A stretch of 64,000 nucleotides of DNA from JAAYFJ01 sp964344295 (GCA_964344295.1 CAYFMR010000005.1:19797-83796), one strand, 5' to 3'; shown: positions 34,933 through 43,637, counted from the stretch's first letter. The notes: generated by a model from the letters alone, not told the origin. Translations and numbers: made by a program.

Positions 34933-35478
34933 TTAGGCATAGCTGCGGTGTTCCAGTTTTTGCATTAGGCATACGAGTAGAATCAAGAGGATGCCGCCGA
35001 CCACTCCTTCGACTAAGGAGAAGGGGGTGCGGGCAATGAGCAATCCCTTATAGGGTACACCGAAGAGGCCGCTGAGCCACACAGTATTTAACAAGATGTG
35101 GACGAAAACGACGACCAAGCCGGTGGAAAGCCACATGGCTCCCGTGTCTTGACCCGGGGTCAAGGGTTTGTCCTGAGGCATGAGCAGCTTCACAAGACCG
35201 GGGATCAGACCGGTGAGGGCGGAGCTTAGGGTAAAGCCGATGTGAAACATACCCTGGGGCATGATGGCAACGCCGATGAAGTCGGCTCCAATGCCGGCTA
35301 AGAGTCCCCACCAGGGGCCGTAGAGATAACCGGCCATCATCAGGGGGATGTAGCCGAAGGTGAGTCTTTTCTGGCCACCGGCCACGGGGATCATCAGGAC
35401 GACAAACCGGGTGATCACCACGGATAGAGCCATTAAAAAAGCGACGCGGACTAATACTTTGGTGCGTTGTTGGGACAT
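34933..35478 (-). CDS. folT: Folate ECF transporter substrate-binding (S) component, FolT-like
   Basis: Integral membrane protein of 181 aa with about six hydrophobic segments. It captures folate for an energy-coupling-factor transporter whose ATPases are elsewhere. The motif LTFGYIPLMMAGYLYGPWWG in the first half is typical of FolT S components, as is GLIPGLVK. The assignment is strengthened by a THF riboswitch in the leader. The ATG follows AAAAGGAGTGATTTTTT. No terminator was seen directly behind it. Confidence 0.88.
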   Translation of the reverse strand: MSQQRTKVLVRVAFLMALSVVITRFVVLMIPVAGGQKRLTFGYIPLMMAGYLYGPWWGLLAGIGADFIGVAIMPQGMFHIGFTLSSALTGLIPGLVKLLMPQDKPLTPGQDTGAMWLSTGLVVVFVHILLNTVWLSGLFGVPYKGLLIARTPFSLVEGVVGGILLILLVCLMQKLEHRSYA

Positions 35479-35542
35479 AAAAAATCACTCCTTTTCGTGA
35501 ACGTCCCCGCTAGAGTCCGTTTCTCAAAAAAAGAGTGCGGAA

Positions 35543-35630
35543 ACAGCGGATGCAACAAAAGGTCGCGGTTTCCCTTCGTTTAAGAGCAACTTCCCATCTC
35601 TTAACACTTGACGCCTTTTGTCTACTCTGT
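35543..35630 (-). promoter_or_regulatory. Tetrahydrofolate (THF) riboswitch upstream of folT
   Basis: On the minus strand the leader reads ACAGAGTAGACAAAAGGCGT, then CAAGTGTTAAGAG, GGGAAGTTGC, ACGAAGGGAAACCGCG and finally TTGCATCCGCTGT. These are the conserved blocks of the THF riboswitch in order (GAGTAG, GCGT.AAGTG, GGGA.GTTG, ACGAA, GCATCCGCT). The terminal ACAG/CTGT pairs as P1. Expected to reduce folT expression when THF is abundant. Confidence 0.9.
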
Positions 35631-35728
35631 CAGCAAAAGAGTACCAGAAAGAAGGTCGCTCGTCAACCTTGCGCACCGATGAGGATATAAGATAAAATAG
35701 AGCGGAAAAGAAAGATAGAGGGATGAAG

Positions 35729-36583
35729 ATGACGAACAAACCGATGGATTTGCCTGCCCAACTAGATCGGGCGATCATTAAGACATACCGTAAGCGATTG
35801 TGGTCAAAATTTATTAAAGCCATTCACCAATACGAGTTGATCCAAGACGGGGACCATATTGCCGTGGCGATCTCAGGAGGTAAGGACTCCTTGGTGCTGG
35901 CCAAACTCTTTCAATACCTGCACCGCTACGGCAAACAAAACTTCACTGTGTCCTACCTGGCCATGGACCCGGGCTACCTGCCCGAACATCGCCAGCGCCT
36001 GGGAGAGCTGTGTGAGACCATGGGGATTCCCGTGATCATCAAAGACAGCGATGTCTTCGAAGTGGCGGAGTCATTGGGCCATGAGGCGCCGTGCTATCTC
36101 TGCGCCCGCATGCGCCGAGGGTTTCTCTATGGAGAGGCCGAAAAGCTGGGGGCCAACAAGATGGCGCTAGGTCACCACATGGACGACGTCATTGAGACCA
36201 CACTCATGAACGTGCTCTGCGGGGCCAGCTTTCACACCATGTTGCCCAAACTGCCGGCGGAGAATTTTCCTGGCATGGAACTCATTCGCCCCTTGTATTT
36301 GGTGGATGAGAAAGACATCCGCCAATTCATGGACAGTTTCGGCCTAAAACCCTTAGACTGTGCCTGTGCCATCACGCAGAAAGTGGAAGGTTCCAAGCGT
36401 AAAGAAATCAAAGAGCTCATCGAAACGTTGGAACCCACCTACGACAATCTACGCCTGTCCATTTTTCACGCAGCACGTAATGTCTCTTTAGATCAAATTC
36501 TGGGATGGAAAGACGAAACGGGCCAAAGACACAGTTTTCTAGACGGTTACGACGCCAAGGTGAAGCGTCGTCAAGGAGGTTAA
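35729..36583 (+). CDS. TtcA-like tRNA 2-thiolation enzyme (PP-loop ATPase)
   Basis: Adenylates and thiolates a tRNA base (cytidine 32 in TtcA). 284 aa from ATG 35729, which is 6 bases after AGAGGG; ATG 35723 is too close. The PP-loop SGGKDS is at 49-54. Cys122 and Cys125 in PCYLCARMRR and a later Cys-Ala-Cys fit the 4Fe-4S ligands of TtcA. ALGHHMDDVIETTLMN is the second PP-loop family motif. It is followed after 1 base by the exonuclease gene, so they are co-transcribed. The exact tRNA target is inferred. Confidence 0.85.
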   Translation: MTNKPMDLPAQLDRAIIKTYRKRLWSKFIKAIHQYELIQDGDHIAVAISGGKDSLVLAKLFQYLHRYGKQNFTVSYLAMDPGYLPEHRQRLGELCETMGIPVIIKDSDVFEVAESLGHEAPCYLCARMRRGFLYGEAEKLGANKMALGHHMDDVIETTLMNVLCGASFHTMLPKLPAENFPGMELIRPLYLVDEKDIRQFMDSFGLKPLDCACAITQKVEGSKRKEIKELIETLEPTYDNLRLSIFHAARNVSLDQILGWKDETGQRHSFLDGYDAKVKRRQGG

Positions 36584-36584
36584 T

Positions 36585-37340
36585 ATGCGTATCATTACCT
36601 GGAATGTCAACGGCCTGAGAGCCGTGATCAGAAAAGAAGAATTTTATCCTTTGATCGAAACCTATCAACCGGATATCCTCTGTTTGCAAGAGACGAAAAT
36701 GCAGCAGGGACAAGCCGACATCGACTTGCCTGACTACCACGAATTTTGGAACTCAGCCGAGCGCAAAGGCTATTCGGGGACGGCGGTATTTTCCAAGCCC
36801 ACGCCCCATCACGTGGAAAATGGCATTGGCTATTTGGAACACGATGACGAGGGGCGGGTCATTACGGCGGAGTACGAGGAGTTTTACCTCGTGAACTGTT
36901 ACACCCCCAACGCCCAAAACGAGTTGGCTCGCCTGGATTATCGCTTGCAGTGGGAAAAGGACTTCCTCGCCTACTTACAGGCACTAGATGCCAAAAAACC
37001 GGTGATTCTTTGCGGCGACTTAAACGTGGCGCACCAGGAGATTGACTTGAAAAATCCGGGTCCCAATCGCAAAAATGCCGGTTTTTCCGATGAAGAGCGG
37101 GCGGCGTTTACCAGACTTTTAGAAGCGGGATACGTGGATGTGTTTCGCCACTTCTATCCCGATGTCACCGGTGCCTACACTTGGTGGTCTTACCGCTTTA
37201 ACGCCCGCAAGAATAATGCGGGATGGCGCATTGACTACTTTGTCGTGTCCCAAAGATTGGTGGAACGCATAGAACGCATCGCCATCTTAAACGAGGTCTT
37301 TGGCTCTGACCATTGCCCGGTGTTTTTGGATTTGAAATAG
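36585..37340 (+). CDS. xth: Exodeoxyribonuclease III / AP endonuclease
   Basis: Base-excision repair enzyme that nicks abasic sites and trims 3' ends. 251 aa with all family motifs: TWNVNGLRA near residue 5, LCLQETK with the metal-binding Glu, CGDLNVAHQEIDL, the WWSYRFNARKNNAGWRIDYF segment and SDHCPV at the C-terminus. The ATG follows AAGGAGGTTAAT. It is second in an operon with the TtcA-like gene and ends at a clear terminator. Confidence 0.96.
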   Translation: MRIITWNVNGLRAVIRKEEFYPLIETYQPDILCLQETKMQQGQADIDLPDYHEFWNSAERKGYSGTAVFSKPTPHHVENGIGYLEHDDEGRVITAEYEEFYLVNCYTPNAQNELARLDYRLQWEKDFLAYLQALDAKKPVILCGDLNVAHQEIDLKNPGPNRKNAGFSDEERAAFTRLLEAGYVDVFRHFYPDVTGAYTWWSYRFNARKNNAGWRIDYFVVSQRLVERIERIAILNEVFGSDHCPVFLDLK

Positions 37341-37380
37341 AGTGTCGGCGAAATCGCGATGGTTTCGAAAAGAAGGTGCT

Positions 37381-37413
37381 ACCGGAGATAGTGTAAACTG
37401 TCTCCGGTTTTTA
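37381..37413 (+). terminator. Terminator after xth
   Basis: ACCGGAGATAGT-GTAA-ACTGTCTCCGGT with a single mismatch, then TTTTT. Confidence 0.88.
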
Positions 37414-37499
37414 ATGCGCGCGAAGGTGTTTTGGTTCTCTGCGTCCACCGACAATGGTAGGCCGCTTTGCGTGAAATGGCGCTGGGCATTTTAACCGCA

Positions 37500-37538
37500 C
37501 AAAAGCCCCTAAGAGCGGGGTGTGCGCTTTAGGGGCAG
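37500..37538 (-). terminator. Terminator of the GNAT-HAD gene
   Basis: On the minus strand GCCCCTAA...TTAGGGGC with a ~15-base loop that can itself pair in part, then TTTTGTG. Confidence 0.75.
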
Positions 37539-37552
37539 TAGTGAAGACTTCG

Positions 37553-38788
37553 TCATTTTGTCGGCTTCGAACGACGGCGCGTGGGCTGGGCAAAGGTGAG
37601 TAGTTGGCGCAGGTCCGTGATTTGGTAGGTGGGTTGCGGCTGACCTTGCCAGGACGTTTCGGGCGTGTGTACCCAGCAGGTGTCAATCCCTATGCGAAAA
37701 CCGCCTTCCATGTCGGAGGTGGGGCTGTCGCCGACGAGGAGGACACCTTGCCAGTGCGGGAGGGAAAGAGCCTGCTGCACGTGTTGAAAATAAAACGCTT
37801 CCGGTTTAGGTGCGCCCACGGCCTCTGAGATAAAGAGGGCGTCGAAATAGGGAGCCAATCCGGCGTGGGTGAGTCGGTTTTGCTGGGTGGCGGCCACGCC
37901 GTTGGTAACACAGGCCAAGGTGGCTTGTTGGTGGAGCTCTGCCAGCACTTCCCGGGCATAGGGGGTGGTGTGATAGCCCTGGCCCAGCTTGGGCTGGTAG
38001 ATGTCTTCCCATTGGCGACCGGTGCCGGGCAGACCGTGCTGGGCCACCAGCTCGTCAAACCGGGCCACCACCAAGGCTTCTTTGGTGATCTCCCCTCGCT
38101 CAAACATGGCCCAATACCGACTGTTCAGTTGGGCATAGGTGCGGATCAAGTCCTCTGTAGCCTCCACGCCAAAATGGTGACAGGTGTAGCGAAAAGCCTC
38201 GTCTTGGGAGGCTTGAAAATCCAAAAGTGTGTCGTCGGCGTCCAATAAGAAGGTATGGTAGAGGGGCGGTGTCTCTCCCAGGCAGAGGGTTTTTTCAAAG
38301 GCCTCGCGCAGGCCGTTTCCCCGCACATAGATGTGGCCGGTATAGACGTAGCCCATACTGCGCAAAAGCTGTTGCATGGGAAGGTTGCCCGGATGGGTGT
38401 CCACCCGCATGGCATAAAAACCGCGGGCCAAGAGTTCTTTTTCCGCCCACATAAAGGCTTGGCGTGCCAGACCTTTTTCGAGCCAATCCTCATGGACGCT
38501 CATACGGTGCAAGACGCCATAGGGCCTTTCGGGGCTGATCCAAGATCCCTGTTCGATCCGATCATAGTTGGGATCGCCTGCGGTGCTAAAGGCCATGGTC
38601 AAGACAATGCGGTCGCCGATGAGGCCGACATAGGCCTCTTGGCGATCAATGTCCTGGCGGATGGAGGTTTCGTTGGGATAACCGTCTTGCCACTGGTCGA
38701 TGGCCAAGTTGGCGAGACGGGATTTTGCTTGTTCTAAAAGGGACAGCATGAAGGGCAGATCTTCATGAGTAGCGATTCTGATGTGCAT
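37553..38788 (-). CDS. GNAT acetyltransferase fused to a HAD-family phosphatase (YjjG-like)
   Basis: 411 aa with two domains. Residues ~1-165 are a GNAT fold (IRIATHEDLPFM start, VLHRMSVHEDWLEKGLARQAF acetyl-CoA region). Residues ~177-405 are a HAD hydrolase with DADDT at 183-187 (both Asp of DxD), ACVTNG as motif II, GAPKPEAF with the motif III Lys, and GDSPTSDMEGG as motif IV. The HAD part resembles YjjG nucleotidases. The continuous frame without a stop or internal ribosome site argues for a true fusion. The substrates are unknown. The ATG follows GAGGTGAAACT. Confidence 0.88.
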   Translation of the reverse strand: MHIRIATHEDLPFMLSLLEQAKSRLANLAIDQWQDGYPNETSIRQDIDRQEAYVGLIGDRIVLTMAFSTAGDPNYDRIEQGSWISPERPYGVLHRMSVHEDWLEKGLARQAFMWAEKELLARGFYAMRVDTHPGNLPMQQLLRSMGYVYTGHIYVRGNGLREAFEKTLCLGETPPLYHTFLLDADDTLLDFQASQDEAFRYTCHHFGVEATEDLIRTYAQLNSRYWAMFERGEITKEALVVARFDELVAQHGLPGTGRQWEDIYQPKLGQGYHTTPYAREVLAELHQQATLACVTNGVAATQQNRLTHAGLAPYFDALFISEAVGAPKPEAFYFQHVQQALSLPHWQGVLLVGDSPTSDMEGGFRIGIDTCWVHTPETSWQGQPQPTYQITDLRQLLTFAQPTRRRSKPTK

Positions 38789-38855
38789 AGTTTCACCTCG
38801 GGGCCATTTTATCAGAGAAGAAAATGGGGTGCAATAAGAGAACCTGGCCCCGCCA

Positions 38856-38885
38856 TTGAAAAGAGAAGGGCAAAAGGGGTATAAT
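38856..38885 (+). promoter_or_regulatory. Promoter of pncB
   Basis: TTGAAA (38856-38861), 18 bases, TATAAT (38880-38885). Confidence 0.75.
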
Positions 38886-38920
38886 GGCAGTAAACAAACT
38901 ACGGAACCAAGGAGGTCGCA

Positions 38921-40378
38921 ATGGATTTAAGAGGACCCAAAGGACAAGAAAACCTGTCCATGTTGGCGGATTTCTATGAATTTACGATGGGAAACGGCTA
39001 CATGGAAAATGGCTTGGCCGATCAGATTGTCTACTATGACATGTTTTTCAGGCGCATTCCCGACGAAGGAGGCTATGCCATCGTTGCCGGTTTGGAACAA
39101 GTGATTCACTACATGGAGAACCTGCATTTCACTGAAGAAGACATCGACTTTTTACGCTCAAAAGGCATTTTTGGCGAACCGTTTTTAGAGTACTTGCAAA
39201 ACTTTGAATTTAGCTGTGACGTATGGGCGGTGCCGGAAGGCACGCCGGTATTTCCCCAAGAACCACTTGTGGTGGTCAGAGGACCGGCCATTCAAGCCCA
39301 GCTGTTGGAGACGATGGTGCTGTTGACCATCAATCACCAAACCCTGATCGCCACCAAGGCCAGCCGTATTGTGCGCTCGGCGCAAGGAAGGGCCGTAGTG
39401 GAGTTTGGCTCCCGACGAGCCCAGGGATTTGCCTCTGCTAACTTTGGCGCCCGTGCGGCTTACATCGGCGGCTGTGCGGGAACGGCCAACACGCTGGCTG
39501 ACCTAGACTATGGCGTTCCGGCGGCAGGCACCATGGCTCACTCCTGGGTACAGATGTTCGAAACGGAGAAAAAGGCCTTTGAAGCCTATGCCAAAGTCTA
39601 CCCTGATTCCTGTTTCCTTTTGGTAGACACCTATAATACCCTCAAAGAGGGCATTCCTCATGCCATCGAGGTGTTCAATGAAGTGCTCCTGCCCCAAGGC
39701 TACCGTCCCAAGGGCATCCGCATTGACTCCGGGGACATGGCCTATCTATCCAAGAAAGCGCGCGCCATGCTAGATGAGGCCGGATTTGAAGATGTGGGCA
39801 TTATGTTAAGCGGTGGCTTAGACGAATACACCATTGAGGCCCTTTTATTGCAAGGGGCTCAAGTGGACTCCTTCGGCGTTGGGGAAAGATTAATCACCAG
39901 CCGCAGCGAACCGGTCTTTGGTGGCGTGTATAAACTCACCACCGTAGAAGTGGACGGCGAACGCGTGCCCAAAATCAAGATTTCAGAAAATGTGGAAAAA
40001 ATCACCACCCCGGAATTCAAACAAGTCTATCGTTTCTTTGATAAGACGACTCACAAGGCTTTCGCCGACGTGGTGACTCTTCACGATGAAGTCATTGATG
40101 AGTCCAAACCCTACGAACTGTTCCACCCCATCCACACCTGGAAGAGAAAGACCATCACCAACTTCGATGCCAAGCCGCTATTGGTGCCGATTTATGAAAA
40201 GGGCAAGCTAGTCTATGAATTGCCCTCTTTGCAAGAAATCAGAGACTACTCCCAAAGAGAATTGGACGGTTTCTGGGAAGAAATCAAACGCATGGATAGT
40301 CCCCATATGTACGTAGTGGACTTGTCCAAAGAACTTTGGAGCATTAAGAACCGTTTACTGTCCGGTCAAGGCCGTTAA
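38921..40378 (+). CDS. pncB: Nicotinate phosphoribosyltransferase
   Basis: Salvages nicotinate to nicotinate mononucleotide for NAD synthesis using PRPP and ATP. 485 aa, the longer Firmicute form. The N-terminal LADFYEFTMGNGYMENG, central EFGSRRAQGF, IRIDSGDMAYLSKKAR and the GGLDEYTIEALL ... DSFGVGERL barrel motifs are present. The ATG follows AAGGAGGTCGCA. It is followed by a nitroreductase gene after 33 bases, which may be co-transcribed. Confidence 0.95.
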   Translation: MDLRGPKGQENLSMLADFYEFTMGNGYMENGLADQIVYYDMFFRRIPDEGGYAIVAGLEQVIHYMENLHFTEEDIDFLRSKGIFGEPFLEYLQNFEFSCDVWAVPEGTPVFPQEPLVVVRGPAIQAQLLETMVLLTINHQTLIATKASRIVRSAQGRAVVEFGSRRAQGFASANFGARAAYIGGCAGTANTLADLDYGVPAAGTMAHSWVQMFETEKKAFEAYAKVYPDSCFLLVDTYNTLKEGIPHAIEVFNEVLLPQGYRPKGIRIDSGDMAYLSKKARAMLDEAGFEDVGIMLSGGLDEYTIEALLLQGAQVDSFGVGERLITSRSEPVFGGVYKLTTVEVDGERVPKIKISENVEKITTPEFKQVYRFFDKTTHKAFADVVTLHDEVIDESKPYELFHPIHTWKRKTITNFDAKPLLVPIYEKGKLVYELPSLQEIRDYSQRELDGFWEEIKRMDSPHMYVVDLSKELWSIKNRLLSGQGR

Positions 40379-40411
40379 AGCCCTGTTCGGCACAGAAGAA
40401 AGGAGACGACA

Positions 40412-40930
40412 ATGGAATTGAGAGATGCCATTCACGCCAGACAATCCACCAGAAAGTTTTCCGGGAAACCCATTTCCCGTCAGGCCCTAGAGGAAATGGT
40501 GCTGGCTGCCTCCCAAGCCCCCAATGGCCGGGGTTCTTTTACGTGGCAGTTTACTGTGGTGGAAGACGAAAAAGACATCAAGCGCCTGGTTGATGCCATG
40601 GGTAAGACTTTGGGTCGCGAAGGATACGACATGTATTGTCCCACAGCCCTCATTCTCGTGTCAGATCAACGAGATGACGTGAACTACCTGGCCAACTGTG
40701 CCTGTGCATTGCAAAATATTTTCCTCACAGCCCATGATTTGGGCATCGGCTCCGTGTGGATCAATCAACTGCGACAAACCGCAGACGATCCCGATGTACG
40801 CCAAATTCTCACCGACTTTGGGGTGCCTGAAGATCATCTGGTAGGGGGAATTGCCGCGTTGGGTTATGCGGATCAAAAGACGCCGAAAAAAGAACGGGAA
40901 GTCCCTGTGGTCTACGTCAGCGACCGCTAA
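40412..40930 (+). CDS. Nitroreductase-family flavoprotein
   Basis: FMN-dependent oxidoreductase of 172 aa. The N-terminal AIHARQSTRKFSGKPI binds FMN phosphate, and GIGSVWINQL is the second signature. The length and the C-terminal AALGYADQKTPKKER are typical of small nitroreductases. The ATG follows AAAGGAGACGACA. It ends at the terminator at 40951. The physiological substrate is unknown. Confidence 0.92.
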   Translation: MELRDAIHARQSTRKFSGKPISRQALEEMVLAASQAPNGRGSFTWQFTVVEDEKDIKRLVDAMGKTLGREGYDMYCPTALILVSDQRDDVNYLANCACALQNIFLTAHDLGIGSVWINQLRQTADDPDVRQILTDFGVPEDHLVGGIAALGYADQKTPKKEREVPVVYVSDR

Positions 40931-40950
40931 AAGGGATGGTATCACCATTG

Positions 40951-40992
40951 ACGCCGGAGCCCGAGAGGCTCCGGTGTATCTTTTTTCTCCTT
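40951..40992 (+). terminator. Terminator after the nitroreductase gene
   Basis: ACGCCGGAGCC-CGAGA-GGCTCCGGTGT followed by ATCTTTTTTCT. Confidence 0.85.
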
Positions 40993-41036
40993 TTCCCCAA
41001 CAGTAACGGTAAATTTTTAACTAAATAAATATTTTT

Positions 41037-41109
41037 TTAACACATCGGGTCAAAATGTTGTATAATAGGGGTAAGGAATATCCACAAATAAACCATAACG
41101 ATGGATATT
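41037..41109 (+). promoter_or_regulatory. Promoter and leader dyad of the CoA-transferase gene
   Basis: TTAACA (41037-41042), 18 bases, TATAAT (41061-41066). Just downstream, AATATCCA (41077-41084) and TGGATATT (41102-41109) form an exact 8-bp inverted repeat with a 17-base centre, a possible operator or leader stem. Confidence 0.55.
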
Positions 41110-41141
41110 GAAATAATTTACACTGATAGGAGGACGATTTT

Positions 41142-42461
41142 ATGGACTGGAAAGAACTTTATCAACAAAAGCTGAGAACCTTAGATGAGGCGGCGGATTT
41201 AGTTAAATCCAACGACCGTGTGGTGTTAGGCCATGCGATGGGAGAACCGCAAGCGATTATGCGTAAGATGGTGGAAAAGAAAAATCAATACCGCGATGTG
41301 GAAATCGTGCAACTGGTGCCCTACACGGGGATGTTTAACACACCGGAACTCGCTGGCCATTTTCGTTATAATGCCCTTTTTGCCGGCGGCTCGACTCGAG
41401 GCTCCATCGAAGAGGGACGGGCAGACTTTACCCCCGTATTCTTCCACGAAGTGCCCCGCCTTTTCCAATACAATATTTTAAAAGTGGACGTGGCTTTGAT
41501 TATGGTTAGCCCGCCGGATGAGCACGGTTACTGCTCTTACGGGATTTCCGTTGACTACACCAAGGCGGCAGCAGAATACGCTACCACCGTCATCGCCCAA
41601 GTCAACAAATACATGCCTCGTACCTTTGGTAACTCCATGATTCATGTGACCGATATCGATGCCCTGGTGGAATATGACGAGGAACTGCCGGAACTACCAC
41701 CGGCGGAAATCGGCGAACTGGAAAGAAAAATTGGCGAATACTGTGCTAGTCTCGTCAAGGACGGTTCCGTTTTGCAAGTGGGGATCGGTGCCATTCCTGA
41801 TGCTGTCTTAGCTTCTTTAGGAGATAAAAAAGACTTGGCACTTCACACGGAATTAGTGGGTACCGGTGTCATTCCGTTGATTAAAAACGGCGTCATCAAC
41901 AACAAGAAGAAGAGCTACATGCCGGATATGTCCGTGGGTACGTTTATCATGGGTACCAAAGAACTCTATGACTTTGTGGACAACAACCCCTCCATTTACA
42001 TGGGACCGGTCGATTTTGTCAATAAGCCCAGTATTATTGCGAAAAACGACCGCATGATCTCCATTAACTCGGCCATTCAAGTAGACCTAACGGGCCAAGT
42101 CGTCTCCGACACCATGGGCCATCGCGTCTTCTCCGGCGTTGGTGGACAAGTGGACTTCGTGCGCGGTGCCGCGATGGCCAATGAAGGGGTCTCCATTATT
42201 GCCTTTGCCTCCACGGCAAAAGGTGGCAAAATCTCCAAAATCGTGACCGACATCACCCCCGGCTCTGCAGTCACTACCACCCGTAACGACGTGGACTACA
42301 TCGTCACGGAATATGGTATCGCTGCTTTAAAAGGTCGCACCCTGCGTCAAAGAGCGGAAGCGTTAACGAAAATCGCCCACCCCGATTTCCGTGAAGAGCT
42401 AATCTGCGCTTACGAACTGCGCTTTAAACAAAAATTCCCCCGTGAAATCTTAGAAGACTAA
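41142..42461 (+). CDS. Acetyl-CoA hydrolase/transferase family CoA-transferase (4-hydroxybutyrate/butyrate type)
   Basis: Moves CoA between acyl-CoA and acetate, the energy-saving last step in many butyrate-forming fermenters. 439 aa, matching the AbfT/Cat2 length. Glu237 in HTELVG corresponds to the catalytic Glu of the family. The oxyanion/CoA loops GIGAIPDAVLASL and FSGVGGQVDFVRGA are intact, as is ITPGSAVTTTRNDVDYIVTEYG. The ATG follows TAGGAGGACGATTTT. It is monocistronic with its own promoter and terminator. Butyryl-CoA versus 4-hydroxybutyryl-CoA preference cannot be read from sequence. Confidence 0.92.
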   Translation: MDWKELYQQKLRTLDEAADLVKSNDRVVLGHAMGEPQAIMRKMVEKKNQYRDVEIVQLVPYTGMFNTPELAGHFRYNALFAGGSTRGSIEEGRADFTPVFFHEVPRLFQYNILKVDVALIMVSPPDEHGYCSYGISVDYTKAAAEYATTVIAQVNKYMPRTFGNSMIHVTDIDALVEYDEELPELPPAEIGELERKIGEYCASLVKDGSVLQVGIGAIPDAVLASLGDKKDLALHTELVGTGVIPLIKNGVINNKKKSYMPDMSVGTFIMGTKELYDFVDNNPSIYMGPVDFVNKPSIIAKNDRMISINSAIQVDLTGQVVSDTMGHRVFSGVGGQVDFVRGAAMANEGVSIIAFASTAKGGKISKIVTDITPGSAVTTTRNDVDYIVTEYGIAALKGRTLRQRAEALTKIAHPDFREELICAYELRFKQKFPREILED

Positions 42462-42487
42462 ACGGCGATCCATTCATCATCTAAATA

Positions 42488-42524
42488 AAACCGAGTCCCG
42501 GTGCAAAAGGGACTCGGTTTTTTG
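42488..42524 (+). terminator. Terminator after the CoA-transferase gene
   Basis: AAACCGAGTCCC / GGGACTCGGTTT, a 12-bp stem followed by a T run. Confidence 0.92.
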
Positions 42525-42549
42525 GTGGAAAAAATAGTTTCACGCCCTA

Positions 42550-42603
42550 TTGACAACGATCCTTGTCAACTGTAGAAAAAATATGACAAGGATCGCTGTC
42601 AAT
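42550..42603 (+). promoter_or_regulatory. Promoter with two mirror-image operators before an HTH gene
   Basis: TTGACA (42550-42555), 17 bases, TAGAAA (42573-42578). TTGACAACGATCCTTGTCA (42550-42568) and its mirror TGACAAGGATCGCTGTCAA (42584-42602) match in 18 of 19 positions. Each arm is itself a dyad (TTGACA-N8-TGTCAA type). One site covers the -35 and the other lies just past the -10, an arrangement expected for autorepression. Confidence 0.75.
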
Positions 42604-42628
42604 AAATGATAAAAATGAGGAGGATACC

Positions 42629-42847
42629 ATGCCGCTTTGGAATACGGTGAAAGACCACCGGCGTCAAAAAGGTCTGAATCAGCAGGCGTTGGGAGAATTG
42701 GTGGGAGTGAGCCGTCAAACGATTAGCTTAATTGAACGGGGAGACTATAATCCCTCGATTACGGTGTGCTTGAAATTGGCACAAGTGTTGGATGTATCTG
42801 TAGAAACCTTATTTCGCTATGAGGAGGATCAAAGGGATGAAAGATAA
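42629..42847 (+). CDS. Small Xre-type HTH regulator
   Basis: 72 aa, essentially one Cro/C1 helix-turn-helix (NQQALGELVGVSRQTISLIERGDYNPSITVCLKLAQVL), as in the YozG/YgzD-type regulators. The ATG follows GAGGAGGATACC. Its end overlaps the start of the following membrane protein gene by 11 bases. The doubled operator upstream suggests it represses its own operon. Confidence 0.9.
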   Translation: MPLWNTVKDHRRQKGLNQQALGELVGVSRQTISLIERGDYNPSITVCLKLAQVLDVSVETLFRYEEDQRDER

Positions 42848-43586
42848 ACAGAAAGAACCGGGATTCGGATGGCTCATCTTATTCGTCATCATCGGTGGGG
42901 CCGTGGGGACGATGATCTCCATGGCGAGTCACGCATGGCAGGACAAATTTCCGGCGGGAACGGTGACGCATTGGTTAAACACCTATGTGGCGACGGACTG
43001 GATGTGGATGGTGGCGCTAATCTTTGCTATCGGTTACCCCTTAGTGACCTACGCCGTTTTTCAAGCTGGCTTTCAGAAGGCGAAGTTGGCGGTAGAGCGG
43101 GAGGACGAGGAGGTGGACGAAGGTCAAATGACAACGTCCATAGGTATGGCAGGTGTGTATTTTCCCATCGCCTTTGTCCTCTTTACCCTGGGGATGAAGG
43201 GGATGCTGCTCGCCGATGTGTTTCGCCCCTGGGTTTCTCTGGCATTGATGGTGGGCTTGATTGGCGGAAGTCTTCTGGCTGTGGTGGTGCAAAAAAAGAT
43301 GATTCAAAATATCAAGGTCCTCTACCCGGAAAAGCGGGGGGGTGTCTATAGCCTGCGATTTCAAAAAGATTGGCTGGACAGCATGGATGAGCGGGAAAAG
43401 CTGACCACCTACCGCGCTTCCTACTATGCCTACCGGACGGTACAGTGGATGCTCTTTGCCGGTTTGGTGGGCACGGCGATGTATGGTGTGGCCCGGGATG
43501 CTTTCGGGTGGCTGTTCATCATGGTGCTGCTCAATCTGGTGCCCAACGTGGTATATGTTCACCACGTCCAGAAACAGGAAGGGTAA
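42837..43586 (+). CDS. Membrane protein, DUF3169-like
   Basis: 249 aa from ATG 42837, 9 bases after GAGGAGG (42821-42827), both inside the HTH gene. About six hydrophobic segments occur (roughly residues 10-30, 48-68, 98-118, 128-148, 198-218, 222-240). Pairing of a small HTH protein with a membrane protein of this size matches the DUF3169 arrangement common in Firmicutes. The function is unknown. It ends at the hairpin at 43594. Confidence 0.7.
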   Translation: MKDKQKEPGFGWLILFVIIGGAVGTMISMASHAWQDKFPAGTVTHWLNTYVATDWMWMVALIFAIGYPLVTYAVFQAGFQKAKLAVEREDEEVDEGQMTTSIGMAGVYFPIAFVLFTLGMKGMLLADVFRPWVSLALMVGLIGGSLLAVVVQKKMIQNIKVLYPEKRGGVYSLRFQKDWLDSMDEREKLTTYRASYYAYRTVQWMLFAGLVGTAMYGVARDAFGWLFIMVLLNLVPNVVYVHHVQKQEG

Positions 43587-43593
43587 GAGAACG

Positions 43594-43628
43594 AAAAAAC
43601 TGCTCCGATATTTCGCGGAGCAGTTTTT
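43594..43628. terminator. Bidirectional terminator between converging units
   Basis: AAAAACTGCTCCG / CGGAGCAGTTTTT flanking a short loop, with A and T runs on both sides. Confidence 0.9.
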
Positions 43629-43637
43629 GTATGCGCA

